Source: RGIG3102 sp964525015 (GTDB taxonomy: Bacteria > Bacillota > Clostridia > Oscillospirales > Ruminococcaceae). From it: a DNA stretch of 64,000 nt. The stretch is taken from the NCBI GenBank assembly GCA_964525015.1, contig CAZGFY010000002.1, positions 95,578 to 159,577 on the forward strand, read 5' to 3'. Below the pieces are notes generated by a model, which was not told the DNA's origin, searched no databases, and saw only the letters and a program-made list of their open reading frames with translations. The position numbers were made by a program, and so were the translations under genes. This document shows positions 15,995 to 23,135 of the stretch, one piece after another (position 1 is the first letter of the stretch; every line of letters begins with the position of its first letter).

Positions 15995-16037
15995 TATCAG
16001 TTTAGATTATTATAAATTATATACATATATTTGTCAA
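15985..16037. promoter_or_regulatory. Overlapping divergent promoters for hxlR and the NhaC/PPOX operon
   Basis: Minus strand: TTGACA (16032-16037) and TATAAT (16009-16014), spacer 17, for hxlR. Plus strand: TTGCTT (15985-15990) and TATTAT (16008-16013), spacer 17, for the transporter. The two -10 boxes share the same bases, so the promoters should compete. Confidence 0.65.
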
Positions 16038-16101
16038 TTAATAAAATGAGATTAGTTTGAAAATAAAGTTTCAAACTTTTGAGAAAGGAATTATCATTAT
16101 T

Positions 16102-17457
16102 ATGAATTTAGGAATTATATCTTTACTACCAATAACCGTTTGCCTGGTTCTGATTTTACTTACTAAAAATGCTTTTATTTCAATTTTATCAGGCCTTTTT
16201 ACTGCATCAATTATTATCTATTTTGAAACAGGCGCAATTTTTACAACTGTGAATTCCGTTATTGGAATCGCAACCGATCCTTACCAATTTAAAATTATAG
16301 GATTTGTTGCTTTAACTGGAGCCCTAGTTGGGGCCATGCAGCAATCTGGGGGAATTGATGGAGTTGTTAATCTTTTGCAAAAAAGAAAAAGAAGTACATC
16401 TTCAAAAATTGCAGGCCAATTATTTACTATGCTTATTGGAATTTTAATGTTTATGGATGGCACTAGCTCAATGGCCGTTACGGCTGTTGTTGGAAAACCA
16501 ATTTTTAAAGAATCAAAACTTTCAAAAGAAAAGCTTGCGCTAATTGTAAATAGTACAGCTGCTCCTATTGCTTGGATTATCCCTTTTGGTGGTGCTGGAG
16601 CTATGATAGCAGGCGCTTTAAATGGTGCTGGAGTTGATGAAACTGTAAGTTTTGGGTATGTGCTTGAAGCTGTTGGATTTCAATTTTACACTATAATATT
16701 ATTAGTTGTACTTTTCTTATCAATAGTTTTTAATAAAGAAATTGGACCTATTAAAAATATAAATTACGAAGATCATATTTTATCTGATATAGCCGTAAAT
16801 GATAAAAAGGCTATTAATATGATTTTACCAATTTTAGTTTTAATAATTTCGATTATTAGTATGATTTTATACACAGGCGAAGGTAATATTTTATATGGCG
16901 ATGGCGCTACTGCTGTTTTTACTTCTGGTTTTATCACCCTAGTTTTCACTGTTATTTTTTATCGCTTACAAAACCTTGCTGATTTTAATGCGATTATGTC
17001 TTGGGTTTTTGGTGGAATGAAAAATATGGTTGAAATATGCGTTTTACTATTAATCGCTTTTGCTTTTGGTAAAATTATTGGTGAAATTGGAACAGCATCT
17101 TATCTAGTTCAGCTAACCAAATTCATCCCAACTAGTATACTACCTCTTGCCATTTTAGCTTTATGCTCTTTAATTGCATTTGCAACCGGAACCAGCAGTG
17201 GTACAGTTGCAATTATGATACCTCTTGTTATACCTGTTATTATTTCAACTGGTGGGAATATTGCATTAGCTGTTGGTGCAGTTGTATCAGGGGCTGTTTT
17301 TGGGGATCAGAATTCTGTTATATCCGATAGCGTTATAATGACTTCTTCAATGACAGATGTTGAGCCAATCACACATGTTAAAACGCAAATGCCATACACT
17401 CTTATCTCTCTTGGTATTTCTGCTATTTTATATTTAATTCTCGGTTTTGTTTTATAA
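16102..17457 (+). CDS. NhaC-family Na+/H+ antiporter or organic-acid transporter
   Basis: This membrane protein of about 451 residues has roughly 11-12 hydrophobic segments and NhaC hallmarks: MFMDGTSSMAVTAVVGKPIF in the first half and GAVFGDQNSVISDSVIMTSS in the second. I take the ATG at 16102 (MNLGIISLLPITVCL), with AAAGGA 12 bases upstream; a TTG at 16057 in the same frame is a less likely start. It is cotranscribed with a PPOX/ferredoxin protein and divergent from hxlR. It differs clearly from the other NhaC protein at 12451. Substrate unknown. Confidence 0.87.
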   Translation: MNLGIISLLPITVCLVLILLTKNAFISILSGLFTASIIIYFETGAIFTTVNSVIGIATDPYQFKIIGFVALTGALVGAMQQSGGIDGVVNLLQKRKRSTSSKIAGQLFTMLIGILMFMDGTSSMAVTAVVGKPIFKESKLSKEKLALIVNSTAAPIAWIIPFGGAGAMIAGALNGAGVDETVSFGYVLEAVGFQFYTIILLVVLFLSIVFNKEIGPIKNINYEDHILSDIAVNDKKAINMILPILVLIISIISMILYTGEGNILYGDGATAVFTSGFITLVFTVIFYRLQNLADFNAIMSWVFGGMKNMVEICVLLLIAFAFGKIIGEIGTASYLVQLTKFIPTSILPLAILALCSLIAFATGTSSGTVAIMIPLVIPVIISTGGNIALAVGAVVSGAVFGDQNSVISDSVIMTSSMTDVEPITHVKTQMPYTLISLGISAILYLILGFVL

Positions 17458-17474
17458 GAAAGGATATTTTTATT

Positions 17475-18158
17475 ATGGAAATCACAAGTATTCAAAAAAT
17501 TTATGAAAAATTTGATAAAATCGGCTGTCTTTCATTTACAACAATTAATGAAAAGAATGAGCCTATTTCAAGAATTGCCCACCTTCGTGGCTATGATGAT
17601 GATGGAATTTATTTCCAAACTATGTTCACAAAATCTTTTTACAATCACCTTAAAGCAAATGGAAAGCTATCTCTATGTGGTTTGCATGCAGCTAGCACCG
17701 AAGTTGAGCACGATGAAAACGGACTTCCAGTTTTTGAGCCCGGGTATGCAATAAGAATGACTGGCAAGGCAGTGGAAATCTCAATTGAAGATTTAAAAGC
17801 AAAAAATAATCCAATGTTTGAAATCTGTATTAAAGATTTTGAAAAATATCCAGCAATGGTAACATTTTGTATCACTTCTGGAACTGGCGATATCTTTGAT
17901 TATGATTTTGAATTAAACACTCGTGAAAATAAAGTTGAGCGAATTTACATTTCATACAATGGTGCAAAAATCAAATATTCAGGGCTTATTATTAATAAAA
18001 ATGAATGTATTGGCTGTGGAATTTGCGAAACAAAGTGTAGTTTTAAAGCAATATCAAGCGATGAAAATAATAAATATGAAATTGATAAATACAGATGTGA
18101 TGAATGTGGCGACTGCTATTTAAATTGCCCTGTTAAAGCGATACATCTTAAAGAATAA
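17475..18158 (+). CDS. Pyridoxamine 5'-phosphate oxidase-like flavoprotein with 2x[4Fe-4S] ferredoxin domain
   Basis: This 227-residue protein has two parts. Residues 1-145 have the split-barrel flavin fold of PPOX-like proteins (IGCLSFTTINEKNEPISRIAHLRGYDDDGIYF). Residues 170-225 hold two ferredoxin motifs: CIGCGICETKCSFKAI and CDECGDCYLNCPVKAI. Such proteins are common in anaerobes and probably pass electrons between ferredoxin and an FMN-bound substrate. It lies 17 bases after the transporter with an AAAGGAT site. With the HxlR regulator it may form an electrophile or aromatic-compound response unit; this is inference. Confidence 0.9.
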   Translation: MEITSIQKIYEKFDKIGCLSFTTINEKNEPISRIAHLRGYDDDGIYFQTMFTKSFYNHLKANGKLSLCGLHAASTEVEHDENGLPVFEPGYAIRMTGKAVEISIEDLKAKNNPMFEICIKDFEKYPAMVTFCITSGTGDIFDYDFELNTRENKVERIYISYNGAKIKYSGLIINKNECIGCGICETKCSFKAISSDENNKYEIDKYRCDECGDCYLNCPVKAIHLKE

Positions 18159-18164
18159 TCAAAA

Positions 18165-18191
18165 AAAGGAATGGCTGAAAGCCATTCCTTT
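18165..18191. terminator. Bidirectional terminator
   Basis: AAAGGAATGGCT (18165-18176) pairs with AGCCATTCCTTT (18180-18191) around GAA, with A- and T-runs on either side. It ends the plus-strand NhaC/PPOX operon and the minus-strand hydrolase operon. Confidence 0.92.
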
Positions 18192-18192
18192 C

Positions 18193-18894
18193 TTAATTAT
18201 TAGAATTAATAAATTCATCTATCTTTTCAGCCGTAATTTCCTGCTGAGTTTCTCTTGAAATACCTGCCTTTTTATCTCCTGGTTGAAGTCCGTAATTTCC
18301 AAATTGAGAATGATTTCCACCTTCTATTTTAACAACATTTTGAGTGTAATCAATTATACTATCAACCCTTGTTTCTAAACTTCCATAAATAGTAAGGGAT
18401 TTTTCAGCTGGATAATCCCCATATATATATCCTCCCAAATAAATCACGCCGTCTATAATATCTTCATTCTTTTCTGAAAAAGTGCCAGCCATACTTGAGC
18501 CGAGCGAATGTCCCGCCATATACCAAGAAGTTATTTCTTGATTTTCATTTATAATATCAAGTGCCTTGTCTTCATCTAAAAACGCATAATTAAAAGGCAT
18601 TTCAACTAAAAAACAATTAACTTTAGCTTTATTTGAAATTTCTATAAGTAATGGCAAATATGCCTCAAACTCAACCTTTGCTCCAGGATAAAAAACCAAG
18701 CCTATATCAGATTTTTCATCTGGATAAACTGCTATTACATCTTCTGATATAATGCTAACATTTTCATTTTCAAGGCTGTCATAAGCAATTTCATCTGCCA
18801 CAAAAACTTCTAAAAGCCAGCTAAGTATAACAATTAATAGCACAGCTAAAATTCCAAGTAGAATATAGACTATTCTATTTTTTCTCTTTTTCAT
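18193..18894 (-). CDS. Membrane-anchored alpha/beta hydrolase
   Basis: This 233-residue protein has one N-terminal membrane anchor (residues about 8-30, KKRKNR before it) and an alpha/beta hydrolase domain outside the membrane. The nucleophile elbow is GHSLGSS, near residue 130. The catalytic His is probably in GGNHSQFGNYG near residue 197, and an acid lies between them (SLETRVDS region). It resembles the dienelactone hydrolase/lipase-like proteins often annotated alpha/beta hydrolase family 5. The substrate is unknown. It is the last gene of a three-gene minus-strand unit. Confidence 0.85.
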   Translation of the reverse strand: MKKRKNRIVYILLGILAVLLIVILSWLLEVFVADEIAYDSLENENVSIISEDVIAVYPDEKSDIGLVFYPGAKVEFEAYLPLLIEISNKAKVNCFLVEMPFNYAFLDEDKALDIINENQEITSWYMAGHSLGSSMAGTFSEKNEDIIDGVIYLGGYIYGDYPAEKSLTIYGSLETRVDSIIDYTQNVVKIEGGNHSQFGNYGLQPGDKKAGISRETQQEITAEKIDEFINSNN

Positions 18895-18921
18895 TTTATA
18901 CTATCACTTTCTTTTGATATG

Positions 18922-18966
18922 GGTAATCGATATAGTTTGAAACTGGTTCGGATTATATCGCTTACC
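18922..18966. repeat. 13-bp inverted repeat between two genes
   Basis: GGTAATCGATATA (18922-18934) and TATATCGCTTACC (18954-18966) pair with one mismatch around a 19-base loop; the right arm covers the stop codon of the membrane protein gene. The loop and right arm contain GTTCGGATTAT, the same 11 bases as the inner end of the MITE terminal repeat at 6982-6992. There is no T-run, so it is not a standard terminator. Confidence 0.6.
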
Positions 18967-19321
18967 TTCGTAATAAACTTACTAAAAACCACATAACACT
19001 AGATGCAATAAGTGGAATTGTTATAAACAATGAGCCTGAAAAAACGGCAAGCCATCCTGCCGAAGTAATTATATCCACTACTATAAAAGGAATAATTGTA
19101 AGGCTTGAAAAAATTATTAAAGTTTGTAATTTATTTTTATAATAAAAAACATTGATAACCGACCAAATTATCATAACAGCTAAAGCTATCATTATAAGGC
19201 TAGAAGGTATTCTAAATGAAATAAATTCTCTCAAATCCACAAAAAGTCCAACAGCTAATGCTAGCGATAGTGTTATTGGTAAAAATAATTGAATTTTATA
19301 AAAAATATTTTTCTCTTTCAT
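18962..19321 (-). CDS. Small integral membrane protein, unknown function
   Basis: I do not recognise this protein (119 residues from ATG 19321). It has four hydrophobic segments (about residues 10-27, 35-55, 65-85 and 90-112) and a basic C-terminus LLRR. The ATG overlaps the stop of the upstream gene by one base, and AGGAG lies 8 bases before it, so the two are translationally coupled. The frame could start at an upstream GTG, but that GTG lies in the ribosome binding site. Confidence 0.75.
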   Translation of the reverse strand: MKEKNIFYKIQLFLPITLSLALAVGLFVDLREFISFRIPSSLIMIALAVMIIWSVINVFYYKNKLQTLIIFSSLTIIPFIVVDIITSAGWLAVFSGSLFITIPLIASSVMWFLVSLLRR

Positions 19322-19806
19322 TATATACACTCCTTTTTATTTTCATTAATATATTTATAAGCTAAGCCAGCTGCAATACCCACTGCTTTTTGGCATTTTT
19401 CAAACTTTAATTTAGCAATATCATCACCTTCAACATCTAGTATCTCTTTACAGACTGTACTTCCCATTTCATTTTCAAATTCTTTTACAAGACTATTAAA
19501 TATAGAATACACTCCATTTTCAGCTGATAACTCTGATTTTATTTTTGAATATTCTTTTAAATAAAAAGGATCTTCTCTTCCATAAACAGAAGATACACAA
19601 ATAACTGCACCCGTTAGTGCTCCACAGGTTAATCCATATTTCCCTATTCCACCACCAAATCCTGTTGCAAAGCGAACATCTTCCTTTTTAATATTTGCAG
19701 TATTTGAGTTTAGTATCGCAATTAAAACACATTCAGCACAATTTGGCCCTTGTGTAAATAAATCTTTCGCATTTTCACATATTGCATTTAACCTATTTAA
19801 GTCCAT
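19321..19806 (-). CDS. C_GCAxxG_C_C family putative redox protein
   Basis: This 161-residue protein matches the C_GCAxxG_C_C family: NCAECVL near residue 23, GFGGGIGKYGLTCGALTGAVI near residue 50, and later single cysteines in TVCKEIL and KFEKCQKAVG. The Cys pattern is thought to form a redox or metal centre, but no reaction is established. Family members often sit beside transporters or oxidoreductases. Here the downstream genes are a small membrane protein and a hydrolase, in one unit. A weak promoter (TATAAT at 19845-19850, poor -35) lies upstream. Confidence 0.88.
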   Translation of the reverse strand: MDLNRLNAICENAKDLFTQGPNCAECVLIAILNSNTANIKKEDVRFATGFGGGIGKYGLTCGALTGAVICVSSVYGREDPFYLKEYSKIKSELSAENGVYSIFNSLVKEFENEMGSTVCKEILDVEGDDIAKLKFEKCQKAVGIAAGLAYKYINENKKECI

Positions 19807-20030
19807 ATAATACTCCTTATATATTATTAATATAAATGTGGTAGATTATACTGATTTATTAGTACAGCAAAATAATATTATGATAATTTTTAAATACTTA
19901 AAATATCTATTTGAATTTAGATTATCAAATAAAACTCATACCCACCTATTTTAGATAAATCTTTCTTATTATTTATCTATAATTATACTATATCAAGTTT
20001 AAAATTAAAACCATAAATTATAAAACAGAA

Positions 20031-20055
20031 AAAACAGCTGTTGATAAGCTGTTTT
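20031..20055 (-). terminator. Terminator after arsR / candidate small RNA
   Basis: AAAACAGCT and AGCTGTTTT pair around a 7-base loop, followed on the minus strand by TTCTGTTTTAT. It is the only terminator between arsR and the C_GCAxxG gene. Confidence 0.75.
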
Positions 20056-20108
20056 AATTTTACTATAAATATTGGTTATTTTTTTAAATTGTTACTCATT
20101 TTTAAATC

Positions 20109-20139
20109 GATGTAACAATTTTAGAGTAATTGTTACATC
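20109..20139. repeat. Perfect 12-bp inverted repeat containing two TGTAACA motifs
   Basis: GATGTAACAATT (20109-20120), loop TTAGAGT, AATTGTTACATC (20128-20139). It may be an RNA hairpin or, with the other TGTTACAT copies, a regulator site. Confidence 0.8.
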
Positions 20140-20174
20140 AAAAACTCACTCAAAAGACAATGTGCACAACCTGT

Positions 20175-20203
20175 ATTATCATCTTGTTACATTTTTTAGT
20201 CAA
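20175..20203 (-). promoter_or_regulatory. Candidate promoter inside the TGTTACAT repeat cluster
   Basis: TTGACT (20198-20203) and GATAAT (20175-20180), spacer 17. One repeat copy (20185-20192) lies in the spacer and another (20216-20223) just upstream of the -35, so a protein binding these sites would affect it. Confidence 0.45.
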
Positions 20204-20252
20204 CATCCCAAATGATGTTACATCAAGAATTTTTAATGTAACACAAGTCTAA

Positions 20253-20570
20253 TTATTCGCAGCATCCACCTTCTTGAGTATTCACCACATTTAAGTCTAC
20301 ACTTGTTAATTCTAATAAAATTTTAGCTGCATTTTGCCTACCTTCTTCAGATATGGTATAATGCGTCCATTTTCCTTCTGTTCGGCTTGAAACTATGCCT
20401 GACTCACATAATATCTTCATATGATACGACATAGAACTCTGAGCAATTTCAGCTTTTTCACCTATATCACAAGAGCATTTCTCTCCATTTTTAAGTAATT
20501 CTAAAATCTTTAATCTTTTTTCATCGCATAATGCTTTAAAAACTTTAACATTCTCTTTGTAATTTTCCAT
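20253..20570 (-). CDS. ArsR-family metal(loid)-responsive repressor
   Basis: This winged-helix regulator has about 105 residues from ATG 20570, which follows AAGGA at 6 bases; the upstream ATG at 20591 has no ribosome binding site. It has the ArsR core FKALCDEKRLKILELLKNGEKCSCDIGEKAEIAQSSMSYHMKIL. The CSC pair corresponds to the ELCVCDL metal motif of arsenic sensors, and the protein ends in GGCCE, two more cysteines. A thiol-bound metal or metalloid signal such as As(III) is therefore likely. No arsenic efflux or reductase genes are near, so its target is unclear. Promoter and likely operator lie at 20634-20690. Confidence 0.9.
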   Translation of the reverse strand: MENYKENVKVFKALCDEKRLKILELLKNGEKCSCDIGEKAEIAQSSMSYHMKILCESGIVSSRTEGKWTHYTISEEGRQNAAKILLELTSVDLNVVNTQEGGCCE

Positions 20571-20633
20571 CCTTAATCCTTCTTCATTCATATAGTTATA
20601 ATCTAAAATTAATAGCTGTATTTTAATATTTAT

Positions 20634-20662
20634 ATTATAAATTATAATTAATTTTTTGTCAA
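20634..20662 (-). promoter_or_regulatory. Consensus sigma-A promoter of arsR
   Basis: Minus-strand TTGACA (20657-20662) and TATAAT (20634-20639) with a 17-base spacer, a perfect consensus, about 57 bases before the arsR start. Confidence 0.88.
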
Positions 20663-20690
20663 ATTTAAATCAAGAAAATTTGATTTAAAT
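20660..20690. promoter_or_regulatory. Candidate ArsR operator
   Basis: ATTTAAATCAA (20663-20673) and TTGATTTAAAT (20680-20690) form a perfect 11-bp inverted repeat; CAAATTT-N9-AAATTTG (20660-20682) overlaps it. It lies at the -35 box of the arsR promoter, where ArsR proteins often bind. It also overlaps the csrA terminator arm. Confidence 0.55.
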
Positions 20691-20724
20691 AAGAGCTTTA
20701 TTAAAATAAAGCCCTTATTTAAAT
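20683..20724 (-). terminator. Terminator of the flgM-csrA unit
   Basis: A 20-bp stem with one mismatch or wobble (20683-20702 with 20705-20724), containing AAATAAG, GCTTTATT and their complements. It lies 20 bases after the csrA stop. The T-rich arm forms the tract. Confidence 0.75.
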
Positions 20725-20743
20725 ATTATTAATATCTAATTTT

Positions 20744-20986
20744 TTATTTATCTTTTAATAAATTATTTTGCTTTAAGAGATTTTTAATATCTGATAGCTG
20801 TTCTTTTTTAGCTACAGATAATTTATTCACATTTGCAGCCTCAACTAGCTCTTGCCTTAGTATTTTAACTTCTTTTGGGGCATCTATTGCTATTTTAACG
20901 CTATCAGCTGTAATATCTTTAATTGTTATTACAATGTTATCATTCAAAACGATACTTTGTAACTCTTTTCGCTGTAAAATTAGCAT
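20744..20986 (-). CDS. csrA: Carbon storage regulator CsrA
   Basis: CsrA is a small dimeric RNA-binding protein that blocks translation at GGA sites. The 80-residue product starts MLILQRKELQSIVLNDNIVITIKDI and contains VKIAIDAPKEVKILRQELVE, the RNA-contact end of the fold. A 20-residue charged tail follows the usual 60-residue core. It lies 4 bases after fliW, whose product sequesters CsrA in Firmicutes. Its likely target is the flagellin mRNA, whose leader (57282-57320) has two ACGGA sites. Confidence 0.95.
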   Translation of the reverse strand: MLILQRKELQSIVLNDNIVITIKDITADSVKIAIDAPKEVKILRQELVEAANVNKLSVAKKEQLSDIKNLLKQNNLLKDK

Positions 20987-20990
20987 AAAT

Positions 20991-21422
20991 CTACTCCCCT
21001 TTCGCTAAACTTTTAAATGAATGGCGAAGTGAATATTCCTCTGTTTGCAAAACTGCTTGAATAGCTTTTCTATTAATTGCATTAACAACTATTGGGCATT
21101 TTAAATTTATTGTAATATTTTCAGGTTTATCTGCTAAAACACAAATAGCATAAAAAGATAAATCTTCTTCGCTACTAGTTTCAAGCTTTTTAAAATCATC
21201 TTTACTTAGTTTTGGTTTGTAATTAATATTTAAAGAGAATGGATTTATTAATAAAAAAGACAAATTTTCATCTTCAACACTTGTAATAGAAATAATGTTT
21301 CCTGATTCATCTTCAACTGGAAGTGGCAGAAAACTAGTGTATTCTTCAAATCCAAAAATACCTTCTTTGAAAATTATAAGTTCTTCTTTTGTGTATTTTA
21401 ATTCTTCTACTTTATCTATCAT
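20991..21422 (-). CDS. fliW: Flagellar assembly factor FliW
   Basis: A 143-residue FliW with the typical GIFGFEEYTSFLPLPVEDE start and the later CPIVVNAINRKAIQAVL block. FliW binds either flagellin or CsrA, so falling cytoplasmic flagellin frees FliW to bind CsrA and relieve translation of flagellin mRNA. It lies between the DUF6470 gene and csrA in the late flagellar unit, the same order as in Bacillus. Confidence 0.95.
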   Translation of the reverse strand: MIDKVEELKYTKEELIIFKEGIFGFEEYTSFLPLPVEDESGNIISITSVEDENLSFLLINPFSLNINYKPKLSKDDFKKLETSSEEDLSFYAICVLADKPENITINLKCPIVVNAINRKAIQAVLQTEEYSLRHSFKSLAKGE

Positions 21423-21454
21423 AAAACCATCAATTCCTTTATATATAAATTTAA

Positions 21455-22078
21455 TTAAACCTTTGTATCAAGCACTTCGCCAGATAAAAATCTTGCAGCA
21501 GAACTTGGCGGAACATAAATTGGATCGCCTATGTATTCAATTTGAACTTCTGGGTGCTGATTTATAACAAGTTCGATAGAGCCTGGTATAAATTCAACGC
21601 TACCTGAATCAATTTTAGTGTCAAAATTCAACTTATCCATATCATATTGAATAGATAATTCAGGAGGTATCCAATCGATATTAGGACCTACCGTTGGTAA
21701 AAATTCTATCCCAACTTTTGTTCCGTCTGGCTGTACATTTCTATTTTCAAAAACTTGTTTTAAAGCATCTGAGCCAGAGCCAACAGAAGCTTTTAAAAGC
21801 ATTTTGCCTTCACTTGCAAACTGTGCTGTTGCACTGTATGCTGCCTGTGTTCCAGCACTCGCTGCTTGGCTTATAGCCGTTCTAGTTGTTGGTGTTATAG
21901 AGTTTCTTGCATCAAATGTATCCATTTGAAGTTTTATCGGACGGCTTTTAATTTTTAGTCCGCCTTTATCCCTTGAAATTTCTACTTGCGCTGAGCTACT
22001 CCTTCTTTCAAGCTGAGCGTCATTTATCTTTAGCTCATATTGAATTGGTATAGTTGTAATTTTAATTAGTTGATCCAC
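21455..22078 (-). CDS. DUF6470 (YviE-like) flagellar-locus protein
   Basis: This 207-residue protein resembles the DUF6470/YviE family found between flgL and fliW in many Firmicutes. It begins MDQLIKITTIPIQYELKINDAQLER and has RPIKLQMDTFDARNSITPT and a C-terminal QPDGTKVGIEF region, followed by WIPPELSIQYDMDKLNFD. It has no signal peptide or membrane segment. Its function is not established; the fixed position suggests a role with hook-associated proteins or flagellin. Confidence 0.85.
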   Translation of the reverse strand: MDQLIKITTIPIQYELKINDAQLERRSSSAQVEISRDKGGLKIKSRPIKLQMDTFDARNSITPTTRTAISQAASAGTQAAYSATAQFASEGKMLLKASVGSGSDALKQVFENRNVQPDGTKVGIEFLPTVGPNIDWIPPELSIQYDMDKLNFDTKIDSGSVEFIPGSIELVINQHPEVQIEYIGDPIYVPPSSAARFLSGEVLDTKV

Positions 22079-22111
22079 TTTTTATTCCACCTTTCAATTT
22101 ATTTTATTTTT

Positions 22112-23110
22112 TTATTGAATAAAGTCTAGTAGCGACGGAGTTAATATGTTAGAGCCAATTTTTAAAGTTAAGCTATAAACGTATTCTTGATAGGTAAAGT
22201 TTGTTATCGCTTCTGCTTCATCTATATTAACAGTCATATCAAACTGTTCTATAATACTTAAATTTTCATTTTCTAATTTAGTTAGTGTTGATTCTAATAA
22301 ATTAGTTTTTGTACCAATAGTTGTTAAAACATTTCTATTATCATCAGCTGCAGCGCCAAAATTTTCCCACATTGCTATATAGGCATCTCTATCAAAATCA
22401 GGAGCTTCAAGTGCATCTGCCATATCTCCTAAAAGAACTAGCATACTTTCCGATACTCCATCAGCATCGTGCCCAAATCCAACAATGTTAACCCCTGGTA
22501 GTGCTGAATTAAAAGCACTTGATGGTACAACTTCTCCACCTGAAATTGTAAGCCCAAAGCCTAAATCAACAAAAGCTGTTTCTTTAGACATTTCTTCTAA
22601 TTTTGCAAGTTCTGTTGCATCTGTTGTTGCTAAATCAATACCCCTATATGTTATAGAACCATCATCTTCTATGTTGAACGGAGCATTATCCCCGTCATTC
22701 CCTGCAACTGAATAAGTTTCACCGTAACTTGTATTTAATATATTAACCATAGATTTTTGCATTTCACGGAATAAAAGAGCATATGTTTCTCTTTCTTCAC
22801 TATTAGTTCCATTAAGTGCTTCCATTGAGTAGTTTTTCTCAACTTCTTTTGCCATATCATTAATTTGACTAACGATATCTTCCTGAACATCCTGCCATTT
22901 GATTGTATCTTCAACGGCATTTTTATAATCTTCATTTCTTGCATATCTATTTTCTAGTGTAACAGCTTTTGCTGCTGCATTTGGATCTTCATAAGAATCC
23001 TGAAATCTTCTACCTGTAGAAACTTGTTCCCTTGTTTTATCAAGCCCACTTAAAGTTGATTGCAGTCCACTTTGATAATTGTGGTATATCATACTATTTG
23101 TTATACGCAT
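22112..23110 (-). CDS. flgL: Flagellar hook-filament junction protein FlgL (HAP3)
   Basis: FlgL joins the hook-associated layer to the filament. From ATG 23110 (10 bases after AAGGAAATAA) the 332-residue product starts MRITNSMIYHNYQSGLQSTL, the standard FlgL N-terminal coil. The N-terminal part has STGRRFQDSYEDPNAAAKAVTLENR. The C-terminal coil is NIDEAEAITNFTYQEYVYSLTLKIGSNIL. It follows flgK by 20-25 bases. The end LDFIQ is slightly atypical compared with the common LLDFL. Confidence 0.95.
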   Translation of the reverse strand: MRITNSMIYHNYQSGLQSTLSGLDKTREQVSTGRRFQDSYEDPNAAAKAVTLENRYARNEDYKNAVEDTIKWQDVQEDIVSQINDMAKEVEKNYSMEALNGTNSEERETYALLFREMQKSMVNILNTSYGETYSVAGNDGDNAPFNIEDDGSITYRGIDLATTDATELAKLEEMSKETAFVDLGFGLTISGGEVVPSSAFNSALPGVNIVGFGHDADGVSESMLVLLGDMADALEAPDFDRDAYIAMWENFGAAADDNRNVLTTIGTKTNLLESTLTKLENENLSIIEQFDMTVNIDEAEAITNFTYQEYVYSLTLKIGSNILTPSLLDFIQ

Positions 23111-23135
23111 AATCAATTATTTCCTTTCTATATTA

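Larger units (their letters stand above)
20028..20168 (-). ncRNA. Candidate small RNA of about 140 nt
   Basis: Minus-strand TTGACT (20198-20203) and GATAAT (20175-20180) are 17 bases apart, so transcription would start near 20168. The transcript would contain the 12-bp perfect hairpin at 20109-20139 (loop 7) and end at the hairpin 20031-20055 (AAAACAGCT with AGCTGTTTT), followed by TTTTC. Only a 7-codon frame is inside, so it is not a protein gene. It could instead be the long 3' tail of the arsR transcript. No known RNA family is recognised. Confidence 0.4.
19807..20252. other. 446-bp gap with TGTTACAT repeats and a possible small RNA
   Basis: No protein-coding frame is seen here. The right half contains TGTTACAT or its complement at 20111-20118 (as TGTAACAA), 20130-20138, 20185-20192, 20216-20223 and 20236-20243, plus a partial TGTTACTC near 20090. 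The two at 20109-20139 form a perfect hairpin. A minus-strand promoter and a terminator bracket positions about 20168-20031 (see separate entries). The left part, 19860-20025, is AT-rich with no structure I can support. Confidence 0.6.

Noticed and set aside
20060..20250. CRISPR array, suggested by repeated TGTTACAT
   Set aside because: The copies are only 8 bp, in both orientations and irregularly spaced; no spacers or cas genes.
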